Below, piece by piece: positions 24,687 to 31,752 of a DNA stretch of 64,000 bases (the first letter of the stretch is position 1; each line of letters begins with the position of its first letter). A model generated the notes under the pieces. That model was given only the letters and a program-made list of their open reading frames with translations. It ran no database searches and was not told the DNA's origin. A program made the position numbers and the translations under genes. Source of the DNA: UBA6109 sp035366835 (GTDB lineage Bacteria > Desulfobacterota > Syntrophia > Syntrophales > UBA6109); the NCBI GenBank assembly GCA_035366835.1, contig DAOSIS010000011.1, positions 42,400-106,399 on the forward strand. Direction: 5' to 3'.

Positions 24687-25151
24687 TCACCTCCCGGCAT
24701 TTTCGGATTTTACGGCAATCTTCTTCGGCTTGTCGGCCTCCGCCTTCGGCAGGCGTACGCGCAGAATGCCTTTTTCATACTGGGCTTCGACCTTGTCCGC
24801 ATTTACCTGAAACGGCAGTTGGATCGAGCGGGAAAATTCACCGAAATTCCTCTCCTGGCGGTGATACACATCGCCCTCCTGAATCTTGTCCGCTTCCCTT
24901 TTTCCCTGCAGAGTCAGCACATCCCCGGCAACCGATATGTCCAGTTTCCCCGTATCGATTCCGGGCAGCTCGGCAGTTGCAACGATTTCATCCTCGCCGA
25001 CCCAGGCATTTATAGCCGGGAAGTCGCGGCCCGAAACACGGCCGTAGCCGGAAAACAGGTCATTCATCTCTCTTTGCAGGCGCTGCATCTCCCAGAAGGG
25101 ATCCATTGTCCTTCCGAGTCTCCAAAGTCCACGCCGAAACATGCCCCACAC
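24687..25151 (-). CDS. Small heat-shock protein Hsp20, first of three
   Basis: 154 residues: N-terminal arm (DPFWEMQRLQREMNDLFSGY), alpha-crystallin domain (VATAELPGIDTGKLDISVAG, then RNFGEFSRSIQLPFQV) and the signature YEKGILRVRLPKAE, with tail KKIAVKSE. GGGAGG is 6 bases upstream of the ATG. First in a three-gene hsp20 operon whose members have diverged, so they could form mixed or distinct oligomers. A sigma-70-type promoter and inverted repeat lie about 90 bases upstream. Confidence 0.95.
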   Translation of the reverse strand: MWGMFRRGLWRLGRTMDPFWEMQRLQREMNDLFSGYGRVSGRDFPAINAWVGEDEIVATAELPGIDTGKLDISVAGDVLTLQGKREADKIQEGDVYHRQERNFGEFSRSIQLPFQVNADKVEAQYEKGILRVRLPKAEADKPKKIAVKSENAGR

Positions 25152-25233
25152 CTCCCGTTCTCATAAACTATCACTCTGGACGGAGCACCAAGTAACATAA
25201 CATGCCGAAATCTATCGATAATTTCCATCACCT

Positions 25234-25267
25234 GAAGGTAATATAGTCACCTTCGGCGGCTTGTCAA
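25234..25267 (-). promoter_or_regulatory. hsp20 operon promoter with inverted repeat across the -10
   Basis: Minus strand: TTGACA (25262-25267), 16-base spacer, TATATT (25240-25245), both close to sigma-70 consensus. A GAAGGT-N9-ACCTTC inverted repeat (25234-25254) covers the -10 box, suiting a repressor or activator operator. It does not match CIRCE or HAIR sequences. About 90 bases of leader separate it from the first hsp20 start. Confidence 0.65.
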
Positions 25268-25352
25268 GGAGGTGGAGGCGATCAGAGAAGGTCCCGGCGT
25301 TTCTTCCGCAGACGGCCGGAATGGCCCCGTGAAAAACCCGTGAAAAAGCGGA

Positions 25353-26129
25353 TCAGGCCGGGGATTGGAGTATCCGGATCATATCGGCGTGGAGCAAACC
25401 GTTGGTGGCGAGGATGTCCGGTGAGGAGAGCCCGTAGGGCCGTCCGGCGATGTCGGTCACCAGGCCGCCGGCTTCGGTCACGAGCAGCCAGCCTGCGGCG
25501 GTGTCCCAGGGCTTGAGCTTGAGCTCCCAGAAACCGTCGAATCGACCCGCCGCCACATAGCAGAGATCCAATGCAGCAGCACCCGCGCGCCGGATCGCCT
25601 GGGCGGAACGGGCCATCCGCGCGAAAAAATCGAGGTTGTTGTTGTCGTCGCTGCGAATGTCGTAGGGAAATCCGGTGGCCAAAAGAGAGGCGGTCAACGT
25701 CCGGACGGAGGACACCTGCAGACGCCGCCCGTTGAGGAAGGCCCCCGATCCCTTCCGAGCCGCAAACGTCTCATCCATCATCGGGTTGTTCACGACTCCG
25801 AGGACGACCTCCCCTTCCCTCTCCAGGGCCATGGAAACGCAGAAAACGGGAAATCCATGGGCGTAGTTGGTCGTGCCGTCCAGGGGGTCGACGAGCCAGC
25901 GAAATGAGGCCCCCCGGCCGGATGCCGGCGATTCCTCGGAAAGGATGCCGTGATCGGGATAGCGCCGCCCGATGTTCTCCAGGATCAGCTTCTCCGACAT
26001 ACGGTCGGCCTCCGTGACGATGTCGATTTCCCCCTTGTAATCCACCGTCAGCGGCCCTCCGAATTTCGACTTCAGCAGCTGCCCGGCAGCTTTGGCCGTC
26101 TCGATGGCGAAATCGAGCATGGGTTCCAT
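25353..26129 (-). CDS. suhB: Inositol monophosphatase family protein
   Basis: 258 residues with the metal-binding motifs of the family: DIVTEADRMSE, LSEESPAS, WLVDPLDGTTNYAHGFPVF and WDTAAGWLLVTEAGG. In bacteria such enzymes hydrolyse inositol or fructose phosphates, or 3'-phosphoadenylate, and E. coli SuhB also works in rRNA transcription. The ATG chosen has AAGGA 7 bases upstream; an ATG 19 codons earlier is less likely. Divergent from the RodZ-like gene. Confidence 0.93.
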   Translation of the reverse strand: MEPMLDFAIETAKAAGQLLKSKFGGPLTVDYKGEIDIVTEADRMSEKLILENIGRRYPDHGILSEESPASGRGASFRWLVDPLDGTTNYAHGFPVFCVSMALEREGEVVLGVVNNPMMDETFAARKGSGAFLNGRRLQVSSVRTLTASLLATGFPYDIRSDDNNNLDFFARMARSAQAIRRAGAAALDLCYVAAGRFDGFWELKLKPWDTAAGWLLVTEAGGLVTDIAGRPYGLSSPDILATNGLLHADMIRILQSPA

Positions 26130-26383
26130 TCCGATTCCTTGCAGCCTCCCGGGGTTCTCCGAATTTTTCGGGCTATACGAGCACATCTTTTCGGAAAAGA
26201 CCAGGAGAAACTCGGCCGGTGCGGCGGCGGCAGGGACGTTTTTCTATTGCCTACGATCCAAATACATGTTAAGGCGAAGAAAATTTCCAATCGGAAGACT
26301 TGCGGAGGACTCCGCGTCTTCTTCGCGCGCTTCCCTACCGCACAGCCGGCGGGAGATACGCGTTTCAACCGGATCTGGACGAC

Positions 26384-27352
26384 ATGAGCAACGAACCCGA
26401 CCCCAAGGCCGCACAAACGATCGGCAAGATGCCAGACGGTCCCGAGAACCTGCGGGCGATCCGCGAAGCCAAAGGGATATCCCTGCGCGACATATTCGAA
26501 CAGACCCGGGTCAGCACCGTCAATCTGGAGGCCATCGAAAGCGGAGATTTCAGCAGGCTCCCCGCACCGGTCAGCGCACGGACATTCATCAAGACCTACG
26601 CCAAGATGGTCGGTGTCGACAGCACTCCGATCCTGAACCGTTATGCCAAATATCTGGAAACCCGCAACGCCCCGAAGGTGGCAGCGGAGACGGGCGGGCT
26701 TGACGGCGGGCAGGGAAGGAAGATGGAGATGGAAGGGGAGAAGGAAGAGCCGGCTCCCCCTCCTGTGGCGGCCCCGGAAAAGAAACGCTGGCTCCTGGTC
26801 CTGATTTTTCTTGTCGCTGCAGCTGCAATAGCAGCGGCGTTCCTCTTCCTGAGCATGCCCCCCCCCAAACCTGCGCCCGAGACTGCCGCGCCTCCGGCAC
26901 CGCCGCAGGCAGCGCAGCCCGAGATTTCCATTCCAGTTCCTCCCGCGGTGCAGGATAAGGCCGTGCAGCCGCCTCCGGCGATTGATCCCCCGCTTCCGGA
27001 AAAGGCCAGAGAGCCGCAGACGAAAAGGGAGTCGTCACCAGCGGCGCCGGTCGAACCGGCGGCGAGACCGGAAAGAACCCTGTCCGGGCCCGCGGAGGTT
27101 TCCGTTGCGGCAGACACCGGCAAGCACCGGCTTGTCATCGAAGCCCGGGAGGTCACCTGGCTCCGGATCAAGGCAGACCAGAACCCTTCCCGTCAGGTCC
27201 TGCTGCAGCCGGGTGAAAAGATCGAACGATTTGCCGAGGAGCAATTTCAACTGGACATCGGAAACGCCGCCGGCGTCGACGTTTCCTTCGGCGGCAAGGC
27301 GTTGGGAAGACTCGGCGGCACTGCAGAGGTCGTGCACCTGACGCTCCCCTGA
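26384..27352 (+). CDS. RodZ-like helix-turn-helix membrane protein
   Basis: 322 residues in RodZ order. Residues about 20-85 are an HTH (LRAIREAKGISLRDIFEQTR, then ARTFIKTYAKMVGVD); a membrane helix lies at about 132-155 (WLLVLIFLVAAAAIAAAFLF); a long proline/alanine-rich linker follows; and the C-terminal 80 residues (LVIEAREVTWLRIKADQNPS onward) match DUF4115. RodZ tethers MreB and shapes the cell wall. Here no mre genes are near. The start has no strong ribosome site. N-terminal extension of the frame is not supported. Confidence 0.88.
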   Translation: MSNEPDPKAAQTIGKMPDGPENLRAIREAKGISLRDIFEQTRVSTVNLEAIESGDFSRLPAPVSARTFIKTYAKMVGVDSTPILNRYAKYLETRNAPKVAAETGGLDGGQGRKMEMEGEKEEPAPPPVAAPEKKRWLLVLIFLVAAAAIAAAFLFLSMPPPKPAPETAAPPAPPQAAQPEISIPVPPAVQDKAVQPPPAIDPPLPEKAREPQTKRESSPAAPVEPAARPERTLSGPAEVSVAADTGKHRLVIEAREVTWLRIKADQNPSRQVLLQPGEKIERFAEEQFQLDIGNAAGVDVSFGGKALGRLGGTAEVVHLTLP

Positions 27353-27371
27353 CCCGTCAGGGCACCTGCGT

Positions 27372-27400
27372 TTGACAAACGAGAACTTGTGTTTTACAGT
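27372..27400 (+). promoter_or_regulatory. Candidate promoter of tatA
   Basis: Perfect -35 TTGACA (27372-27377), 17-base spacer, then TACAGT (27395-27400, four of six matches). It lies 20 bases after the RodZ-like gene's stop and 56 bases before the tatA start. Confidence 0.55.
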
Positions 27401-27405
27401 GAGAG

Positions 27406-27430
27406 CCTGCCTGCAAGTCTTGCAGGCAGG
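27406..27430 (+). other. Hairpin in the tatA leader
   Basis: Perfect 10-bp stem (27406-27415 and 27421-27430, CCTGCCTGCA type) with a 5-base loop sits between the candidate promoter and tatA. No T-run follows, so it would not be an efficient terminator; it may be a remnant repeat or protect the transcript's 5' end. Confidence 0.55.
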
Positions 27431-27456
27431 TAAACCGGAGAAATAAAGAGGTCCCT

Positions 27457-27651
27457 ATGTTTGGAATCGGCATGCCAGAACTGTTGATCATCCTGGTGAT
27501 CATTCTCATAATTTTCGGCGCCGGCAAGCTCCCCGATATCGGCAACGCCCTTGGCAGAGGCATTCGGAATTTCAAGAAAGCCTCCAAGGAACCGGATGAG
27601 ATCGACGTCACGCCCGAATCGAAGAAGATAGACGAAAAGAAGAAGCAGTAG
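27457..27651 (+). CDS. tatA: Twin-arginine translocase subunit TatA/E
   Basis: 64 residues in classic TatA form: a short membrane helix MPELLIILVIILIIFGAGKL, the hinge with FGAGKLPDIG, then an amphipathic helix NALGRGIRNFKKASKEPDE and a charged tail. TatA multimers form the channel that exports folded proteins across the inner membrane. tatB and tatC are not adjacent. The stop lies 8 bases from the convergent ssb stop. Confidence 0.96.
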   Translation: MFGIGMPELLIILVIILIIFGAGKLPDIGNALGRGIRNFKKASKEPDEIDVTPESKKIDEKKKQ

Positions 27652-27659
27652 CGGTGCTC

Positions 27660-28064
27660 TCAGAAGGGGACATCCTCCGGGAGAGGTTCTGCCTCCCCTT
27701 CCGCTTTCGTCGCGGCCCCTTCCGGCCCCTTCGCCTGCCCCTTCGGGTCGAGCATCTGCATATTCGCCGCAATGATTTCCGTCGTGTAGCGTTTGTTTCC
27801 TTCCTTGTCTTCCCACGACCGCGTCTGGATGCGTCCCTCGACGTAGACAAGCTTCCCCTTGGCCAGGTACTGTCCGCAGATCTCGGCGAGTTTTCGATAG
27901 GTTACGATCTTGTGCCATTCCGTCTTTTTGACCTGCTCCCCGTTTTTATCCTTCCACTGCATGTCGGTGGCCAGATTGAAGCTTGTGACCATCGTCCCGT
28001 CAGGCGTGTAACGCACCTCGGGATCAGCCCCCAGACGACCGATCAAGATAACCTTGTTGACCAT
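27660..28064 (-). CDS. ssb: Single-stranded DNA-binding protein
   Basis: 134 residues. The OB-fold begins MVNKVILIGRLGADPEVRYT and includes WHKIVTYRKLAEICGQYLAK and VYVEGRIQTRSWEDKEG; the acidic tail ends EPLPEDVPF, the DxPF tip that recruits repair proteins. Essential for replication and repair. GGAGG lies 5 bases upstream of the ATG. Slightly short linker compared with E. coli Ssb. Monocistronic. Confidence 0.97.
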   Translation of the reverse strand: MVNKVILIGRLGADPEVRYTPDGTMVTSFNLATDMQWKDKNGEQVKKTEWHKIVTYRKLAEICGQYLAKGKLVYVEGRIQTRSWEDKEGNKRYTTEIIAANMQMLDPKGQAKGPEGAATKAEGEAEPLPEDVPF

Positions 28065-28228
28065 GTTTGCCTCCTTTCCGGATGCGCCGCAGCGGCACCG
28101 CCTGCGGACTCGTCTCCGACGGCCGGGAAGACCGGCGTCGCCGGAAAAATTTCTGCGATCTTACAGGATTCACCCCGGGGCCGCAATCAAAAATGTCTTC
28201 CCGGGGTCCGAAAAGTCCGAAATCGCGC

Positions 28229-28255
28229 TTGACACGTACAGGAAAAAAATATAGT
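28229..28255 (+). promoter_or_regulatory. Candidate promoter of the lysS-lolCD-bamA-lpx operon
   Basis: TTGACA (28229-28234) and TATAGT (28250-28255) in an A+T-rich patch 40 bases before lysS. The 15-base spacer is shorter than ideal, so strength is uncertain. No other promoter-like pair is clear before the long operon that follows. Confidence 0.45.
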
Positions 28256-28294
28256 CAAATTCGCTTGATATTCTAATCGGATGGTGGATGTTTC

Positions 28295-29776
28295 ATGGAG
28301 GACAGCGAACTCCTGAGAAAAAGGAAAGAAAAGATTGCGGCACTGAAGTCGGAAGGGGTCGAACTCTATCCCAACGGTGTCCGCGTCAAGGATACGACCG
28401 CGTCGATCACGGAACGTTTCGGCCGGATGGACAACGAAGCCCTGGCCAAAGTGGAAGAGAAGTTCTGCCTCGCAGGGCGGATGATGGCCATCCGGGACTT
28501 CGGCAAGGGGGCCTTCGTCAGCCTCCAAGACCGCCGGGGACGTCTGCAGGCCTATATCCGCAAGGACCATGTCGGCGAGAAGGCCTTTTCGGTCTTCAAG
28601 AAGCTTGACGTGGGCGACATCCTGTACGTATCGGGACGCATCTGCAGGACCAGGACGGGGGAATTGACCGTCGATGCCGAGGAGGTCCGTCTGCTTGCAA
28701 AGTCGATCCTGACGCTGCCGGAAAAATGGCACGGCCTCACCGATGTGGAGACACGCTACCGGCAGAGACATCTCGACCTGATCGTCAATCCGAAGGTTCA
28801 GGAGGTCTTCACCAGGCGCAGCCAGATCATATCCTGGCTCCGCCGCTTCATGGAAGAGCACGATTTTCTCGAAGTCGAAACGCCGATGATGCAGCCCAAG
28901 GCCGGAGGGGCGGCCGCCCGTCCGTTCAAAACCCACCACAATGCCCTGGATGTCGATCTGTACCTGCGCATTGCTCCCGAACTGTACCTGAAGAGGCTGG
29001 TCACGGGCGGGATGGAAAAAGTATTCGAAATCAATAGAAATTTTCGGAACGAAGGGATTTCGACCTTCCACAATCCCGAATTCACGATGATGGAATTCTA
29101 CCAGGCCTACGCCACCTATGAAGACCTCATGCTCTTCACGGAGGAGATGTTCAGCAGCCTCGCGCAGCACCTGTTCGGCGGCCTGCGGTTTTCCTACCAG
29201 GGAACGGAGATCGATCTCGGCCTCCCCTGGAGGCGCCTGAGCCTGACCGACGCCGTAGGACAGTACGCGGGAGTCGATCCCGCCCTGTTCGGCGACGCGC
29301 GGGCGCTGGCCGACGCCGCACGAGGCAAGGGCCTGGAGGTCTCCGCGGGAGAGTCGGCCGGCCAGATCCTGCTGAAAATCTTCGAAGAAGAGGTGGAGGA
29401 AAAGCTCATTCAGCCGACGTTCGTTACCCACTACCCCGTCGAGGTTTCTCCCCTGGCGAGGCGCAACGCAGCCAACCCGTCTCTGACCGACCGCTTCGAA
29501 CTGTACATCTACGGGAAGGAGATCGCCAACGCCTTCTCCGAGCTCAACGATCCCGCGGACCAGCGCGAGCGTTTCCTCGCCCAGCTCGAGAAGCGTGAAG
29601 CCGGCGACGAGGAAGCCCACGTGATGGATGAAGACTACGTCACCGCGCTGGAGTACGGGATGCCGCCGACGGCGGGAGAAGGCATCGGGATCGATCGCCT
29701 GGTCATGCTGCTCACCGATTCCGCTTCCATTCGGGATGTCATCCTCTTTCCCCAAATGAGACCCCGGGAAGGTTAG
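28295..29776 (+). CDS. lysS: Lysyl-tRNA synthetase, class II
   Basis: 493 residues, normal length. The anticodon-binding OB fold comes first (FCLAGRMMAIRDFGKGAFVS). Class II motifs follow: motif 1 around FLEVETPMMQPKAGGA, motif 2 FEINRNFRNEGISTFHNPEF and motif 3 GEGIGIDRLVMLLTDS near the end. Charges tRNA-Lys. First gene of a plus-strand series that continues with lolC 13 bases later, an arrangement common in Desulfobacterota. Confidence 0.98.
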   Translation: MEDSELLRKRKEKIAALKSEGVELYPNGVRVKDTTASITERFGRMDNEALAKVEEKFCLAGRMMAIRDFGKGAFVSLQDRRGRLQAYIRKDHVGEKAFSVFKKLDVGDILYVSGRICRTRTGELTVDAEEVRLLAKSILTLPEKWHGLTDVETRYRQRHLDLIVNPKVQEVFTRRSQIISWLRRFMEEHDFLEVETPMMQPKAGGAAARPFKTHHNALDVDLYLRIAPELYLKRLVTGGMEKVFEINRNFRNEGISTFHNPEFTMMEFYQAYATYEDLMLFTEEMFSSLAQHLFGGLRFSYQGTEIDLGLPWRRLSLTDAVGQYAGVDPALFGDARALADAARGKGLEVSAGESAGQILLKIFEEEVEEKLIQPTFVTHYPVEVSPLARRNAANPSLTDRFELYIYGKEIANAFSELNDPADQRERFLAQLEKREAGDEEAHVMDEDYVTALEYGMPPTAGEGIGIDRLVMLLTDSASIRDVILFPQMRPREG

Positions 29777-29789
29777 ATAAGGCGACCGA

Positions 29790-31067
29790 ATGGCCTATGA
29801 ATTCTTCATCAGTTTGAGGTACCTGCGGGCGAAGAGAAAACAGGTCTTCGTTTCCATCATCACCCTCATCTCCATCGTCGGCATTTTTCTGGGCGTGGCG
29901 GCCCTCATCATCGTCCTTGCCGTCATGAACGGATTCGAAACGGACCTGCGGGAAAAGATCCTCGGCATCAATTCCCACATCATCCTCATGGAATACAGCG
30001 GCACCATGAAGGACTACCGCAGGGTCATGCAAGAGGTGTCCGGAATCGAGGGCGTCACCGCTTCCACTCCCTTCATCTACAGCCAGGCCATGCTGAAGAA
30101 CGGCGACAACGTCAGCGGCGTCGTCCTGCGGGGTCTGTCGACCGATGACGCCATGAAGGTGATCAACCTCGGAAAGATCGTTCAGGGCAATCTCCAGCAC
30201 CTTTCCCTGGCGAACAGACCGGTCCTGCCGATCGACGCAAGTCTCCGGAATCTGCCGGGAGTCGTCGTCGGCAAGGAACTCGCCAAACACTTGGGCCTGT
30301 TCCTGCACGAACCCGTATTCGTCGTGTCGCCCCTGGGAACCTCGACGCCGATGGGCATGGTCCCGCGGATGAAGCGGTTCCTCGTCGTGGGCATCTTCGA
30401 TTCGGGCTTCTATGAATACGATTCGACGCTGGCCTACCTGTCGCTTGCCGACTGCCAGGAGTTCCTGAACATGGGGGACAGGGTGACCGGCGTGGAGATC
30501 CGCGTCCGCGACGTCGACCGGGCGGACGTGATCGCGAAAAACATCGAAAAGAAACTCGGATTCCCCTTCTGGGCGCGACACTGGATGGAGATGAACAAGA
30601 ACCTCTTCTCGGCGCTGAAACTGGAAAAGAGGGTCATGTTCATCATTCTGAGCCTCATCGTCATCGTGGCCGCCTTCAACATCATCACGACGCTCATCAT
30701 GGTGGTCATGGAAAAGAACAGGGACATCGCGATCCTGAAATCGCTCGGCGCCACCTCGCGGGGGATCATGAAGATTTTTGTCCTCCAGGGGCTCATCATC
30801 GGGACCATCGGGACGATCCTGGGGACGGCGGCGGGACTCGCCGTTGCGCTCAACCTGTCCCGGCTGTCCGTCTGGATCGAGAACGTGTTCGGCTTCAAGA
30901 TCCTTCCGAGCGATGTGTATTACCTGAGCACCCTTCCCTCGAAGGTGAACTACGGCGACGTGGCGATCATCGTCGTAGGCACGCTCCTGATTTCGTTTCT
31001 GTCAACGATCTATCCCTCCTGGAGGGCTTCCCGCCTCGATCCTGCGGAGGCCCTCCGGTATGAATAA
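29790..31067 (+). CDS. lolC: Lipoprotein-releasing system permease (LolC/LolE type)
   Basis: 425 residues with the FtsX/LolCE layout: membrane helix 1 after RYLRAKRKQVFVSIITLIS, a large periplasmic domain (about residues 50-270), then three helices in the C-terminal third, with KNRDIAILKSLGATSRGIMK and the terminal SWRASRLDPAEALRYE. With LolD it releases lipoproteins from the inner membrane to LolA. A single permease suggests a homodimeric LolC/E-type transporter (LolF-like). Overlaps lolD by 8 bases. Confidence 0.95.
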   Translation: MAYEFFISLRYLRAKRKQVFVSIITLISIVGIFLGVAALIIVLAVMNGFETDLREKILGINSHIILMEYSGTMKDYRRVMQEVSGIEGVTASTPFIYSQAMLKNGDNVSGVVLRGLSTDDAMKVINLGKIVQGNLQHLSLANRPVLPIDASLRNLPGVVVGKELAKHLGLFLHEPVFVVSPLGTSTPMGMVPRMKRFLVVGIFDSGFYEYDSTLAYLSLADCQEFLNMGDRVTGVEIRVRDVDRADVIAKNIEKKLGFPFWARHWMEMNKNLFSALKLEKRVMFIILSLIVIVAAFNIITTLIMVVMEKNRDIAILKSLGATSRGIMKIFVLQGLIIGTIGTILGTAAGLAVALNLSRLSVWIENVFGFKILPSDVYYLSTLPSKVNYGDVAIIVVGTLLISFLSTIYPSWRASRLDPAEALRYE

Positions 31068-31752
31068 GGAACCCGACGCCGGAATGATACGCCTGACAAA
31101 CCTCAGCAAGGTCTTTATCAAGGATGGAAACAGGATCGAGGTGCTCAAGGACCTGAATCTCGAGATCGCCCGCGGGGAAACGCTCGCGGTTGTCGGTGTG
31201 TCGGGGGCGGGCAAGAGTACGCTGATCCACACCCTGGGAACTCTGGATCGCCCGACGTCGGGACAGGTGCTCTTCGACGGGGTCGATGTATTCCAGAAAC
31301 AGGAAAGGGAACTTGCGGAGTTCAGGAACCGGAAAATCGGCTTCGTGTTTCAGTTCTACAACCTGCTGCCGGAATTTTCGAGCCTCGAAAACACGATGAT
31401 GCCGTCCCTGATCTGCGGTATGTCCGTTCGGGAGGCGAGAAGAAAGGCGGAGGAGATCCTGGCCGAGGTGGGACTCGGCGACCGGACGACGCATAAGCCG
31501 GGCGAACTGTCGGGGGGAGAGCAGCAGCGGGTCGCCGTGGCGCGGGCGCTGATCATGTCCCCGGAGATTCTGCTGGCCGACGAGCCGACGGGAAATCTTG
31601 ACACGGAGACCGGTAAGAAGATAGAGGATATGCTCGTTTCGCTCAACCGGTCAAAGGGGATCACCCTGGTCGTTGTCACGCACAACCCGTCGCTGGCATC
31701 GCGGATGTCACGTCAGATCGGACTTCGAGACGGAAGGATATACGAGCCTTGA
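31060..31752 (+). CDS. lolD: Lipoprotein-releasing system ATP-binding protein
   Basis: 230 residues. Walker A GVSGAGKSTL (about residue 47), the LolD/MacB-type Q-loop region FVFQFYNLLPEFSSLEN, signature LSGGEQQRVAVARAL, Walker B ILLADEPTGNLD, and the switch histidine in VVVTHNPSLA. Energises the permease encoded just upstream. Translation is coupled at both ends: an 8-base overlap with lolC and a TTGA overlap with bamA. Confidence 0.96.
   Translation: MNKEPDAGMIRLTNLSKVFIKDGNRIEVLKDLNLEIARGETLAVVGVSGAGKSTLIHTLGTLDRPTSGQVLFDGVDVFQKQERELAEFRNRKIGFVFQFYNLLPEFSSLENTMMPSLICGMSVREARRKAEEILAEVGLGDRTTHKPGELSGGEQQRVAVARALIMSPEILLADEPTGNLDTETGKKIEDMLVSLNRSKGITLVVVTHNPSLASRMSRQIGLRDGRIYEP

Noticed and set aside
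27406..27430. Hairpin before tatA as a terminator for the RodZ-like gene
   Set aside because: No T-run follows and a good -35/-10 pair lies upstream of it, so it would be in the tatA leader.
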